Shown: piece after piece, positions 22,268-35,285 of the stretch | Layout of the letters: each line of letters starts with the position of its first letter | Numbering within the stretch: the stretch's first letter is position 1 | Origin: Metallyticus violacea | Taxonomy: Eukaryota > Arthropoda > Insecta > Mantodea > Metallyticidae | Length of the DNA stretch: 64,000 nt | Assembly (NCBI GenBank): GCA_030762175.1 | Contig: CM060833.1 | Location: 72,207,501 to 72,271,500 of the forward strand | Direction of reading: 5' to 3' | Notes under the pieces: model-generated | Told to the model about the DNA's origin: nothing | The model's input: the letters and a program-made list of their open reading frames with translations, nothing else | Database searches by the model: none | Translations under genes and position numbers: made by a program

Positions 22268-22627
22268 CTAAGTTTTTCTTCCGTAAGAACACGGTCGGCA
22301 GTTCGAAACACATTTCTTAAGGTCCTGTTTTTCGCAAATTGTTAACAAGTTGGCGAACAGCTTCTCTACATGGTACACAATTGCCAGGATTTTCTTGTAA
22401 ACTGCATTTGCACCAATGGTTAAGTTCTCGCTCAACGGCGAAAATATATTTGGACTGCTTTCCTCAGAAACTGCTTTGCAAATTTTCGGTTTTCCATTCC
22501 CCATTCTCTTTTCTGCATGCACCAGAGTCTTTTGTTTTGAAATTGCCTTCATGAAGGGTTTTAAAGGCGTAGCCGAGGGCCAAAGGGATTTGTAATATTG
22601 CTGCACCCGTCCTTTCCTGATACACAT
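22268..22627 (-). CDS. unrecognised 119-codon open frame
   Basis: One uninterrupted minus-strand frame from ATG 22627. It is rich in Lys (22 or so) and has scattered Cys, including CVSNCRPC near its C-terminus (about residues 106-113). No signal peptide or membrane segment is evident and I recognise no family. The overlapping plus frame (22339-22554) argues that the composition alone could keep frames open. A single exon or a repeat relic are equally possible. Confidence 0.2.
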   Translation of the reverse strand: MCIRKGRVQQYYKSLWPSATPLKPFMKAISKQKTLVHAEKRMGNGKPKICKAVSEESSPNIFSPLSENLTIGANAVYKKILAIVYHVEKLFANLLTICEKQDLKKCVSNCRPCSYGRKT

Positions 22628-22639
22628 TATCTTTATATT

Positions 22640-23640
22640 GAGAGAATAGGCACAGTTCGATTTATTTTTGCCATTGTTCTATCCTCATGGCATGTAGTGA
22701 CCCTTGCTTCCGCTCTGGGGATTGTCGACCATGCATCCGGTCTCTCTAAATTCTCTAATTATCCCCTATTTAGTATTCTTCATCGTCGTATTGTTTTCAC
22801 ATAACTGATTTCATACAATTGAGCTTTATGAAAACAACAAAAATTACCGAAGTCAGCACCCCGAGTTTAAGTTGCTAATTTTGCAAAAATGTTTTAAATA
22901 TTATATTATATTTTAAATGTTCGTAAACCGATTGTTCCTGTATTAAATACTGAAACTTCAAGGAATATTAGAAGAAACCAAAACAAACCTTTTTCTTAAT
23001 TTATCATGGGTTTGGAACTAATATTAAGTGCGTGCTAAACCATCAAAGAAAAAAAGTAGAAATGAAAGTTGAATTGGAATATAAAATAATCATAGTTTTC
23101 ATTAATTTATTTATGGCAATAGTTCAAAAGTATCAATGTGCATAATGGTCAAACACACCATGAACTCTTGCCTGCAGTTTCTGCAAGACACTGCCTATGT
23201 TGCTCAAGGAATGTTCCCCGCGACATTAGGGATCGTTTGTGGTGTCAACAGGACTTTGACAACATTTGAATTGTGCATTTGATAATTGTTTGTTCTCCTA
23301 CCGCATTCCACTTTATTTCGCACTTGAGCAGCTTGGAGTAACCCACAAGAGAAGGAAGGTCGTTCGGATGCAGACTCCATATGAGACTTTGAGCATGGAC
23401 TTTGTTGTAGAGCAGATATGCGCATTTAGACCTCTTTGAGCAAGAATATTAAGCGAGAAAGTTGAAATAAAAACTCGCGAGCCTATGGGGTAGTAACATT
23501 ACGGTGTTAGACAGGGGGTGGGAAGATCTGTTAACTGCCTACTTGCGCTTATATCTTTCACTTGCATTTAATAATTATTCGACTCCGAAAGGCTAGGCCT
23601 GTTCAGGCGAAGTCCATGCACGGCATACCCGACTGAACTA
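22640..23640. other. intergenic, no gene seen
   Basis: No recognisable domain. The 23.2-23.45 kb part is less AT-rich with a 73-codon minus frame of unknown meaning. Confidence 0.4.
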
Positions 23641-23649
23641 TATGTCCTT

Positions 23650-24125
23650 GAGTACTGAACAGGTTGGCTTAGGCGGAAAATCTTTGGACTCGCTTATCAG
23701 GAGACTCTGGGTTCAAATCCCTTGAGGTCGGCCATTCCGGCCTTGGTTTGTTTCTACTGATCGCTTAGGTGCATGCTCGGATGAATCTTTCCTATCCGCT
23801 CTTCCATTTCCTCTCATTGCATTCCGTTACAATGTCATAAATGCCAAGATGAAATGAGCCGGTGTGGTGTGACAGGGGCTTGCGTTTTAGAAGGGCCTCT
23901 GCCCCTATGTGTGCTATCCAAGAAATCTTTCTGAGAGCTGGAACTCCTTGGGTGGGAGTAGTTCCGCCAGCGTCGAGATGTTCTATTTGGAAACAGTGTT
24001 AGGGACTCCGTCTACATCCGGCGGTGTCTTCCTCACCTCATCCCTTCCTCCAGTGGTAGCCCCCTTAAGCCAAGCTTAAATGCCGAAATATCTTCCTAAA
24101 ATTAATCCAATTCGTCCTTGGTTAC
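23650..24125 (+). mobile_element. SINE family 3 copy (tRNA-derived, long body)
   Basis: tRNA-like head GGTTGGCTTAGGCGGAAAAT with B box GGGTTCAAATCCC (about 23710-23722), then a body whose block CTGATCGCTTAGGTGCATGC and following TTCCATTTCCTCTCATT match the reverse-oriented copy at 55.5-55.7 kb. The 3' half (23880-24125) is GC-richer than its surroundings and its boundary is uncertain. Confidence 0.6.
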
Positions 24126-24129
24126 GCTG

Positions 24130-27100
24130 CCATGAACTAAGCTTAGGAACAGGAAGATAGTTATTTTTGTCGCAACTGGAGTAAATGGTCAAAGAATTAT
24201 AAAAGGAAGAATTAAACATAATACGAGGGCTGTTACAGGCACAACCTCTCGCGCTAAATTAGCTTTGTTAATTAATGCACACTTGGAATTAGTTTCATTG
24301 TTGTCACTACCGGTTCTCGCCTATGAAACGTATGCAAGTTGAGACATATTCAATTCCGTCTGCAGTAAAATACAGGCAACATCCGGCGAACAATATGCTG
24401 CTCTGAAATTCTTTTCGTTTCTTCTTTTGATCTATTTTTGAAAAAGAATTAGTATTAAAAATGGAAATGCAATTTTTTTTCAATTAAAATCTAAAACCTA
24501 ATTTTTACAGATCGATATTTGCTCAATTTTAGACCTGCTGTTATCTAACAAAAATCTTTTATTTATTTTCCTTCTATTATTCCTAGAAGTATATCTATAT
24601 TGCGCCATACCAAAATATCCATAACATTATTCTAAGTAATTTTAATTCCTCTTGTTTATACATATATATGCTAAAAATATATCTTTTATATTAATGAAAA
24701 ATAAGAAGAAATTTTAAAGAAACATTTTCATTTGCTATAAACATTTCATGATAGATGGAGCTTTAGCCACATTTTATTAAATAATTAACCCTGAAAACTA
24801 CTTTTAACCATACGTGTTATTTAAACGGTAGACTTCCCTAAGATTTTGTTAGACAAGTATGGTCTAAAGCATTTTAGTAATTTTTAGAGTTGTAAGTGAA
24901 CCTTGAAATGTGGCAGCCTTTATGGGATTTATTGTGCTTCGCGTACGAGAATGGATGGATGGATGAATGGGTGGATGGATGGATGGATATGTATACATAT
25001 ATTGAATTTTGCTACACACACACACATTATAGTATAGATATATTCGTCAAAAAGTTAAATTTCAGATAATTGCAAAAACATGACAATTAAATGTTCTTCT
25101 AATCTTTTAAAATCATTGAAATTTGCTATATTTAAAAATTGGTAGGAAATTTGTTGACATTTCTACTTGCAAGAACATAGGTGACTTAGAGCATTTAATA
25201 GTAATATAATTGCAACTATGTACATTATTTCCTTATCTTTTAAAATAATTGTGCACTTATCTATTTAACAATTTGAATTATTCTTTAAAAAAAACCCATT
25301 ATATCAATAAGCCAGTTAATACATGTATTTTAGGTGTCCTACAATCCCTCCTCTGAACATCAGCGCCCCAATTTAGTATATTATAAGATAAAATAGATTA
25401 CACCAAAGTGAAATAAATAATTATTAAGTATTTAAATCAAGACACCTTTGAAACATAAACAGCAAAGCACGTGTTTTGTTTAATTTATTACATTTATTAT
25501 ATATAACATTGGAACAGCTGACTCTCATTCATGCTTGGACATAAATGTTAAAGTGCCAGGTATCTAACCTGGATATAGACACCAATTTTTTTAAGTATAA
25601 AGGGGGAACGCAGAACTATGACCTCAGATTACATGTGAAATAAATGAGAGAGCTGACATACATTGTGATCGAGGAAACGGTGTCTAGTCATTTTGTTCGA
25701 AGGAAAGTTGAAAGTAGTGGGGGAAATTCATATCTCACGCCAAAGAGATCTAAACTGACTTGAAGTTACGCAATATTTGAGGAAATGTGTTATCAAACAA
25801 ATGAATATCTTCGAAAACACTTATGCTTAGTAGGATTGTATGCTGTAGTCATAGTGATGAAACTTAATAAGCCAAAGAAAGTTTGTTTCTTCGGCAGAAA
25901 GGCAAAAGTTTTGGGTTTTCAATGAACAGTAGAATTCAACTCGCCTCTTGCTTGCACAAATATCCAATTTCGTTTTTCTCGCGTTTAAATATATTCGTAG
26001 CCGAGTAAAAGTTTTGTGTGAGTTACTGCAATAAAGAAAAAAAATGAAAACAACAGGATGAAATGAATAAAGAAAGAAAGAATAAAGAGAGAAAATCTGA
26101 GACAAAACGTAGTGGAGTAAAGCAATAAAATGAAGCTGGAAAAAGTAAACAAAGATCAGGTGAAAATAAAAACCAAGAAATTAGAATACTGAGCGATTTG
26201 CGGATGGAGCAATAGCGAAGTTGAATATTCTTTTATTCCAGAAAAGAATATGAAGAAACCACTTAAAGAATATGAAGAAATCAGTACTTGAACAATGGAC
26301 TAATCCTGAAATATTACTCCGGTTATGCAAGTATGTGTAAATTCTGCATGTAATGCTTGTAGTGCCAATAAAGTTACAAGTTACAAGTTTAGAGAGTAGT
26401 GGAAAAGGCAGCTTTGCTCTAACCCTGTAAAATGAACTCACAGAACAAGATCAGAAAATTCGCGTCGCTTTAGCTTTACAAATGTTAGAAGAAATTTAGA
26501 ATAACGTTGAATGGCTAGACATCCCTTCAACATATGAGGCACATTTCGAATTAAATGAAGGTGTAACATTAGAATTGGTGGAATGCAATTGTTCAGCAAG
26601 TATCACATGATATCAAGTATTTGGTGGGGTTTTGTATAACAGGACCTTATTTCTATAAAGAAAGGGAAAATGAACAAATGAAAACAATAATTAAAGAACG
26701 TAGGTTTTCACGACAAGTGCCAACAGTGCAAACAAGTCTTCCGGACTGTAATGGATATTTAATCCGGTTGAACCAAGGTCTTAGTTCATGAAAACAGCAA
26801 CGTTAAACGGCAGGGATGTTTTCCATGTTTCAAACCTTTGTAATGATACACTACAGAACTATAATGTCGTAAATATTACTTCTATGCAATACCATACAAA
26901 CATTGTTAAGCAACACATTTTGTGATCGTAGTAGGCATTTTCCCGAACAGTTTGCCTCCTAGGTAACGAGTTATGAATCTGACTGACTATTGGTTATGGA
27001 TTACCTAAAAGAAAAGGCATCCTTAGATACTCGTGAGAAACCGAAATAATCATAGGGTCATCGAGAAATCGCTCCGCAGCCATTGTGTAGCCAAAATTTC

Positions 27101-27640
27101 ACTTTGGAAGTGGATTTGCGTGGAGTACTAACCGCGCCCCGAGCGTATAGAAATTGTTTTCATTTAATCATCATGGCAAGCACACATTCTAAGTTCCAAA
27201 TCTTAGTAACGATGGGCGGATTACTTGCTAAAACCGGTTTGGAAATAAGAAAGGAATGTCAAAAATGTAGGATTAGCAAGTTTCTCCTGTGAGGTGCACA
27301 TCATCCGAGTGCGGAGGAACTTATCAATGACCTGTTATATCGAATGTCATTGAAAACATTTCTAGGAATGCACTTACTAATATCTTCTATATCATAGTAC
27401 AACAACTATTTCCTGTTGAACAGCACGGCAGAGGTAATATTTATCTTGTACTTTTTAAAAATTTTCTTGTTTATTCTTATAATGAAATCGCATTTCTTTA
27501 CAAGCTAATTGTGTGGTTTTATTTCAGCAAATATTTTTTTTTAAATATATACTCATTTGAAATTGGGTACCTACTTTAAAATAACCTGATTGACTATCCA
27601 TCACTCCTTCACGTGATACAAAAAAACCTAACATTATTAT
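24130..27640. other. intergenic, no gene seen
   Basis: Mostly AT-rich. Small frames such as 25827-26105 minus, 26181-26441 minus and 27083-27292 plus have no recognisable domain. Confidence 0.45.
24951..24989. repeat. (GGAT)n short tandem repeat
   Basis: About nine slightly varied GGAT/GGTG units. Confidence 0.9.
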
Positions 27641-27659
27641 ATGACATACAACCCACAAT

Positions 27660-28210
27660 ATTTTCTTATTTTAATGTTTTATTGTCTGGTTGATTGTGCT
27701 GGGATGACAGCTTTTCATCGTCAGACTTCTGCACTTGCTCCTGAATGTAAAACTGAGATTCATCGGACAAGACAATCTTCCTCCAGTCCTCAAAAGTTTA
27801 ATTCCCGAATGTTCTTCCCCATTCCTTTTGTTCCTTCTTTTTTTTTCTGTCAATAGTAGATTTCTTAAATGCCTTTTAGATTTTCGACCAACATTCAGAG
27901 GCCTGGGTCGCACTGTTCAGTCATTACGTTAACTCCAACCTCAGTTGTCTTTTGCCGGGCTCATTTTGCGTTTCCTTATGAGGCAAGTATCATCTTTAGC
28001 AGCTGTAAGTCTGTTTCTTCCATTGTGTTTTCCTCTTGGAACTAATTGTCCAGTTTAACTGCAGCAAGATTAACTTTACACTTTCTGTAATCTTTCTTTG
28101 TGTTACAGAACTGTTCTCATGCAGAGATATAATAGCTGATCTCTTTTTAGGTGTCAAGTCATCTTCTAACAGAGGGGGGAGTGCAAAATTGATACCCACA
28201 CTACAAAGGA
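27660..28210 (-). pseudogene. Tc1-type transposase, N-terminal half
   Basis: Minus-strand pieces: KKRSAIISLHENSSVTQRKI (about 28165-28105), the first helix-turn-helix; RLTAAKDDTCLIRKRKMSP (about 28010-27960), the second DNA-binding half; RRRLLEVGRKARR-like NVGRKSKRHLRN (about 27895-27860); LLTEKKRRNKR; and IVLSDESQFYIQEQVQ (about 27775-27730), with SDES carrying the first catalytic Asp. Frameshifts separate the pieces and the sequence ends before the second Asp. No terminal repeats found. Confidence 0.65.
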
Positions 28211-28219
28211 TAAAAATGC

Positions 28220-29210
28220 TGTCAATATTATTAATAAAACTCAAGCAACACAACAACAGAAGCAACAATTACCTCAGTTTTAATTATGAGTAGCTATGAA
28301 ACGTGGAAAAAAAAAACAACAATGTATGTTATTAAAAGTACAAACTTGAAGCAAATAAATGTAACCACTTATTAATATATGAGCGAAGCCCTCAATGTAT
28401 TTAAAAAATAAATGTGTTTCATTTACTTTTTACCAAACTTCTTAAACATTCCCGTACATAAATTTCAAAGAATGTGACAGTTAAAAGGTTAATGAGTCAA
28501 AAATTCTATTTTAAAGTACACTTTTTAAGTAGCAAAGTCTTAATTAAACTATAAAAACCATTCATATTATCATTAGATTATTAAAAGTTTTTACAACAAT
28601 TTTTATCATATGGCACACTAAAACATTTATTTTTGCATATTCCAGCAATTGGATCATCATAAAGGCCCGGATTTAATTAAAAAAAATGAATGTTTTTGGC
28701 GTTATGAACGCATGCACACGCGCACACACACACACACACACACATATGTACTCTGGTGGCCATTAAACTTTCAATACATTGTGCGTATTCATAATACACA
28801 TGCGGAAATGAGGGAAGTCTTGTCGTTCATTTGTTTGGCGGAGCTATTGGGATCTTTCACGTCTGTATGTTCGTCCTATCTGGATCCATTGAGCTCATAT
28901 TCGTTTCGCTGCAGACGCATTCCGTCCAACATGAGTATCAATTTCTCGAAATACACCAGGCTTTCTCCTTATGCCATAATGCTCCTTTGAACAAATTTAA
29001 ATTTAAATATTAGCTGGTATTGCTGTCGTATTTCCAACGTATCATTTTCGTTCCTTCTGAGAAAACATGGGGTTGGTTTGATTGGTTTAATGTGTCTCTT
29101 ATGGATGTTTAAATTTTAATAGCCAGAAGAAATGAATCGTAAGTCAACTGTTTTTTTTTTCCCTCGTGAACAAAGAATGAGGAACAACACGAAAAAAATA
29201 AGATATAGGA
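28220..29210. other. intergenic, no gene seen
   Basis: AT-rich. Holds the CA repeat at 28713-28744; frames around it are not recognisable. Confidence 0.45.
28713..28744. repeat. (CA)n microsatellite
   Basis: About 15 CA units with two CG interruptions at the start. Confidence 0.9.
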
Positions 29211-29216
29211 TTAAAA

Positions 29217-30345
29217 GTGTATGATATATACTTTCGCAAGAAGTCATCTGATGGTGTATATGAACAGAACTGTCTGTCTAACAGGCCACGAAGTTCATTT
29301 GGTGAGCTACAGGAGGTCACGAAGAGTAAACAACGTGCATGTGTGAAAATAACATTTTTCTGTGACAGGAATGCACGAGAATGCCACATAGAGCTACTGG
29401 AAGCACTGGGTGCGCGTGAATAGAACAAGATGGGCAGAGGCCATCAATTAGGAAAGAATGTCGACGGCCGGTCTGCCGCGCAGTGGGCGTCCTGTGTCTG
29501 CTAACAAGGACATACAGGTGATGGCGGTGAAACAATGCTTACGCGATGATGGACATTTATGGAATTAGAAGAGCAAACAGGAATTCCGACAAAAAAACAC
29601 TACATTGAATTTTATGGAAGGACTTGAATATGTGGGGAATGTGTGCAAAGTGGATGCCACATCAATTAAGTGAGGTTCAGAAGTGGATTCGCTACGAAAC
29701 ATGTCGCATCATTCTGGAGAGATTTCAGAAAGGAGATACATTGAAAAGTGGGTAAGGGCGTATTAACCGGAATTAAAGTGACAGTGCAGTGAAAGGCGTA
29801 ATCCTGGATTCCACGCAAACACAAGTTTCGCCAAACTCCTTCACCAGCAAAAGGCATGGTCATTCTGGCGACAACTGCTTGTGTGTCATCCAGTGCGTGA
29901 GGGGATTATTGTGAATGCCCAGTATTACAGATCTTTTTGGCGCCACAATTGCGCCGTGCCGTACGCACCAAACGGTCAGATCTTTTGAACAACGTCCTTA
30001 TTCTCCATGATAACGCGACAGCTCACACAGCAGACAGTGTTAAATGTCTTTTACAGCGGCGGGGTTGGAAGTTCTTCCATCCCCGCCATATTCGCACGAT
30101 TTTAGTTCAGCCATTACGTGAGAAACATTTTGCTATTAAAGCGGACATTTCGATATCATTCGACGCGAGTTACCAAATCATATGCAGCAGATGGTATTCA
30201 GCGCCTTCCTCACCGCTGGCAACGGACCGTCGATGCACTTGGAGACTACTTCGAAGACTGCTGAACACTGTGGGTTAGCTGGAAGACCCGTTCTATGACG
30301 AATTTGCAACTCTGTGTAAGAAGTCATATGCAACTTTTGCTCATG
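29217..30345 (+). pseudogene. mariner-like transposase pseudogene, near full length
   Basis: Pieces in three plus frames run in the right order: EQRACVKITFFCDR-type opening (29320-29365) with HIELLEALGARE; SGRPVSANKDIQVMAV (about 29488-29530); a WVPHQL-like block (29655-29675); PRKHKFRQTPSPAKGMVILA (about 29810-29872); then a long clean piece LRRAVRTKRSDLLNNVLILH followed by DNATAHTADSVKCLLQRRGW (29946-30070) containing the second catalytic Asp; and a closing LEDPFYDEFATLC (30278-30318). The expected SPDL block is altered to HPRHI. Frameshifts and stops are frequent in the first half, so it is inactive. It belongs to a different lineage from the 38 kb and 61 kb copies. Confidence 0.7.
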
Positions 30346-30349
30346 TCAT

Positions 30350-33280
30350 AATAAAACAGCGTTATCACTTGCCTGTGTTTTGCTTCTTCCCTACGAGAGC
30401 AGCCTACATCCAGCCTTTCGTTGGTGGAACCACTCGGTAGTAAATACTTTCAATCGTATATCTTAGATTTTTCGTGTTGCTTCTTGATCGCGAAAAAAAA
30501 AAACAGACTTATGACTTATCCCTTGTATGTGACACATTTAGAGGCATCTATAGGTTTATGTTTTGAAAGTTTTAAAGTTATATATAGGTTCGAAAAGCTT
30601 ACGTACTTTTTACACCTAGATATTGTTGTTTTTATTATTGAATATTAATATTAACATGAATTTCATAAGAAATTTAATCAAAAATAAATTTAAATAACAT
30701 AAAAAAGGCTTAAACAATAAGGTTACAGTAATCAAATGCATAGAAAAAATTCAGCTTTAATTATTTTATTGATAAATTAAGGTAGAAAAAATAATAAAAA
30801 ATAAATCGAGACTGATATCACATACTTTTTAGTAGTCTATACCAGTTCATTGTAGTTACATAACATCTATAGTATGCCCAAAAGTTGGACGATTATGGTT
30901 TTAAATAAGTTCGCAGAATAAAACTTAACAAAACAAATATGTTACATATTCTAATTTAACGTAATGGGTGCATCTTAAGCAATGAAAAAATCTCCAAAGA
31001 ATCATAAATAAATAACTGAATACCAATTATGTCTTTCGTTTTTCATTAAGAATAATTGAAACTTTATTTAATAATTCATCATCAAGAGTTTACTCACTAG
31101 GTTAGTACTAAATAAACTTAAGTGCAACTGAAGATTAAAATAGCATTACGATACATCATTACCATAGACTGTTATATCCTTGGGGAAAAATTACTTTATT
31201 ATCCAACGAAATGTTTTTACTCGATGTAATTTGCCCTATTTATGAAAGTAAATTTTTCCTCAAAACTCCAAAAGTCTGACTGAAGTCTGCAAGTCTGAAG
31301 TCTGCAAATTATGTCTTTCACTTTACACTGATAATGGTATTTTCAAATAAAAATGACAGAAAAAGAAATACGCTGAAATAAAACAAGCATTAAAATGAAA
31401 AAAATATTTAAGATTAGATTGTACTCACATAGACATTTTTAAATTTAACATGAATCATACAAGAATTCTGCTCAATTGTTATCAAAAAGATAAATATTTT
31501 AATTTGTTTCATGTTTAATAGCAAATAGTAAGCAGATTTGACGAGCTTTAGACGTTTTATGTGTTAAAAATAAGTCTCCACACTAAGAAAAAATAATGCA
31601 GGCTGTTTTCTCTTTACACATGGAAAAATTGGCCGCAATAATGAGTGAATTATAGATTTTTTGTGACTGTAAGTTATTTTTCGTTTTAAAACTTTCTTTT
31701 TAAAGAGAACATTTTTTCAACGTTTTCTATTTTTCTACATAATTTGACACTACATTTACATAAAGAAATTTAAAAGTTTGTTAATGATTTTACAACGATC
31801 AGTAATCGATACTGTAAAAAGGTAGCATTGTGACTTATTGTTTTGTAAATATATCATTAAGTTTAATAGATCATAGATAATTAAATTTCATTCTTAAGGT
31901 TTACAGAAGAAAATATGAGCGCTTAAATACGCGTTAACCATTTAAAAATAGTAAAATTTTATTCTATGAATTGTAAACAATTTTCTTCAGTAAAACATTC
32001 GGTTACTTTGATCAAAACTAACTCATATTTATAACTATTTGTGTCAAATCGAAGCATTACTATAAGAAAGAATTATGAAGAAAATAGGACTGCAGGAGAG
32101 CGGGAGAAAATGGCAAAAGAACTGGAAAACTGGAGGTAAGAAAACTTTTGCGTGCGTGCGCATGTTTCTTTAACCTCCTGGCAGGGTGTAATGGCCAAGT
32201 GCTATAGATTTTACCTTAGCCCATTAATAAAGCCGCTGGGTTAAGGAAAGAAAATGCGCACTCCTGTGGAACGTGCTTGATAGCCCTTAGCCAGTGGCAG
32301 ATAAAACACATCCGCCTCTCTGAAAGGTGATGGAAAGAAAAGAATAAAGTATGAACGCCCTCTTAACAGAAATAGTTACACCATAAGCGCCACAGTTGTA
32401 TATAGTGATATGAAAATAACCAATTTGCAGCCATCCAAAACGGAAAGAAATATAAAGCTCTTTGCAATTGCTTCCTCCAGAGAACATCCAGAAAAGACAT
32501 TTAATCAATTTAACGTACGTTTCCCAATTTATCATTTCATATCATCTGTTCATCGCCACAGCACTAAAAGTAACTTTAAACACTAATAAAAACAAGATTA
32601 CATTCTCCTATTGATTTTGTCGTTGCATTCTTTGACTTTTGCAGTTAATTAGGAAAAGTCTATATGGGACATTTCAGGAATCCTGTAGTAATTTAAAGTC
32701 TATAAGTGGATTTATTTATAGAAAGAAATATTGAATTGTTTTACATAAATCTTTGATTCGAAAAGCTAGACCTGCAAAGCCGAGATTAACGTTTCTGAGA
32801 AGCCATTGCGCAACCCTCAGTGACAGCCTCTCTGGAAGGCTTTGGTTCTTCGATGCTGTGGGTTTTGTACATTTATTTGCCTTTCACTAAGCATGTTTTA
32901 AAATTTGAGCTGAGTGCTGGTGACCATGATTTGGGAGTGTTGATCTGGGTCATTCAACAATTATAATCATGATTGAATGATTAATAATACTTTTTATTTC
33001 AATTAGAAAAGTCTCTCACTTTAAATATCTAGGTTGCGAAATAGATATAAAACATTTATAAAAAATTAGATAATTTTCCATTTACAGTAGTAACTATACA
33101 TGAACTGAGAAATAAAACAAAAAGAACACGAAATTAAATTCTGTAACACAATATCGATTTTTGCTTTAATTTACTGTTGCAAAACATAAATCTTTACATA
33201 GAAAATATTAAGCAGAATACGGAGTTCAAAAACTTATTTTCTTAAAAGTCCTTATCTTGTACAAAATTAGATCACACACC
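30350..33280. other. long AT-rich intergenic stretch
   Basis: No transposon domain, SINE or structured RNA seen in almost 3 kb. A short direct repeat of AAGTCTGCAA occurs at about 31285-31308. The minus frame 32535-32287 is not recognised. Confidence 0.5.
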
Positions 33281-33284
33281 GAAC

Positions 33285-33475
33285 GAAGAAATCAGAAGAG
33301 AATTAATAACCACATTAATAGAATCGATAATATTGGACTTCCAAAGCAGGCAATACATAGAATATAAAATCATCAGTAAGAAGAAATGTAGGACGACCTA
33401 AATGGAAATGGACCGATATACTGGGAAGGCGAAACAAAAACGCTTAAACCTTACAATGAAGAAGAAGAAGAAAAT
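33285..33475 (+). mobile_element. LINE 3'-terminal coding scrap
   Basis: Plus strand ends in RRNVGRPKWKWTDILGRRNK (about 33382-33441), the basic R.VGRP...W tail common at the very C-terminus of RTE/CR1-like LINE proteins, followed by GAAGAAGAAG-type repeats. The preceding 90 bp read EIRRELITTL. Fragmentary. Confidence 0.5.
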
Positions 33476-33490
33476 TTTCCTTCTAACCAT

Positions 33491-33574
33491 GGACGTCTAG
33501 GTCACTTGATTTGATTGAACAGTGTTTAACGCCCATTTTTACTACTGACGTACTGCAGGTGGATGTCTAGGTCA
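33491..33574 (-). mobile_element. 5'-truncated SINE family 2 with target duplication
   Basis: The SINE 2 3' end (block GGCGTTAAACACTGTTCAATC in reverse, 33512-33550) is flanked by 14-bp direct repeats GGACGTCTAGGTCA (33491-33504) and GGATGTCTAGGTCA (33561-33574), one mismatch. This is the clearest SINE target-site duplication in the window. Confidence 0.75.
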
Positions 33575-33689
33575 AAATATTACTTTTAGTGAACAAAGGA
33601 ATTTGTCAGAATATTGCAAAAGTTTAACTAATTCCACTTTCTAAGCTCTTGATTTTATTTTTTCACAGCAGGAAGCTGAGGTTTAGTGT

Positions 33690-33990
33690 AAAGTGCGGTA
33701 CAAATCTTATTAAACTCACCCCATCCCAACGAGTTTCGAATGCATAGTGATATCGCTTTCGCCTTAACAGTAATATGCTACCACGAAATACCTTGTAAGT
33801 TTCCACTTGCCACTGAGCAGAATGTATGAACATTTCCTGTTTATCGTATTATTGTGAATATTTGAGGGTGCCTTTTTAATAAATAACAAATTAAATATAA
33901 CTTACTCTTACTTCCACACCAGATATTATAATATGTATACTAAAAGAGATAGCAGAGACGTGACAACGTTGTTTTCCTAAGCGAACTATG
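33690..33990 (-). repeat. unnamed dispersed repeat, copy 1
   Basis: Aligns with 43681-44000 over its full length in the same orientation (shared blocks AAACTCACCCCAT/AAGCTCGCCCCAT, ATCGCTTTC, TAATAAATAAC, TTACTCTTACTTCCACA, CAGAGACGTGACAACGTTG). On the minus strand both copies can be read as related peptides (RKTTLSRLC here, RKTTLSCLC there; ESDIT versus ESDAT), suggesting an old protein-coding mobile element or retrogene. This copy has stops. Confidence 0.55.
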
Positions 33991-33999
33991 ATGCACCAC

Positions 34000-35280
34000 A
34001 TTCCTCACACATATCACGTAATTAAGCATCTTTATAATACCGTACTTTATAATATCTTGTTTTCTTTTAACACCATAACAACAAATTTAGTGTTGTTCTC
34101 AAATTCGCTTTCACTCCAGTAGGTAGTAGCTTATTGTTAGATCCATGGTTGAAATTGTCGAACTAATAAATACGGAACAACGAAGGTACTCTGCAATTAC
34201 AGAACAACTGGTTAATAAAGAGGAAAGCACATAAGTCGCAAGAATGACATCTAATTGATACACAAACCGAAACCGCATGAAATTGTGTTGTTTCCTGCCT
34301 TCCGAGTAATAAAGCAACAGATAAGCGCATGTTTTAGCAGTTGCTGCAGTTCTATAGTAAATGCAATCAAAATAATATTTTTCTTATTCATATCACGTTG
34401 CAGCTTTTGCTTTTATTTCAAGCATTTTCTGCCTATCTTCTATTCTTCGCGCAAACCATTGCTTCGTTTTTATTCATCACTCTAAATAGCTGCTTCACAA
34501 ATTACTTAATGGCGAGCAAAGCTAAGGGAAACAAATGTAGTTCATTACACTTTTAAGAACCACTTTCTCTTCTACAGAGATGAAGAAACTACAGCTGATG
34601 TAGAATTGTTCCATTCAAGGATCAACTCTTCCTTTTATTATAACCATCCATCAACATAGGTCTCTTCATTGACGTCCTAATGGGGTTCAAAACCTTTAAC
34701 ATACATATGTAAAAATCCGAAATACATCAGTCTGCGATAAGCTTAAGCTAATTATGATTCTGAGAGAACAGTAAGCTCAAAGCAAAATAACCGCAGCAGA
34801 TTTCATTAAGAGAGCATCTTGCACAACCAGATACGGTACACTTCACAAGCGTTCAGAAAATCACTTGAAAGGGGGGAATGGCACAAAGCAACCAGAATGT
34901 GGAGCGGGGGGAGGGCTCGACGATTTTGTACGTTACATACTCTGCCATTCAAATAAAGGGGACTTTTTAGCACTATAATAGCGTTTTCTCTCAAATATTA
35001 TGTTCTTTCCATATCGTTTGTATGATAGTGCGACTTATTTTGTTGCTAAATGTGCCGCTAACTCTCTCATGGCTGAGTTTCACATATTGTAAGGGGCACT
35101 TTGCATATTAAACTTTCCTTCAGCTTCCATTTCGTCCATTACAATAGGCAAAAATTTCAACGCATTATAATTAATCAGTGCATTAAGAAGTTGTACACTT
35201 TGTGAATTGTGCAGTGACATTACCTGCCAGCGAGTAGACTAATTTCCATTCGGTAATAGTTCTTGGTTATTGTTGTGAAT
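34000..35280. other. intergenic, no gene seen
   Basis: Several overlapping frames (34111-34485) of low-complexity hydrophobic composition; no family recognised. Confidence 0.45.
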
Positions 35281-35285
35281 TTTTT

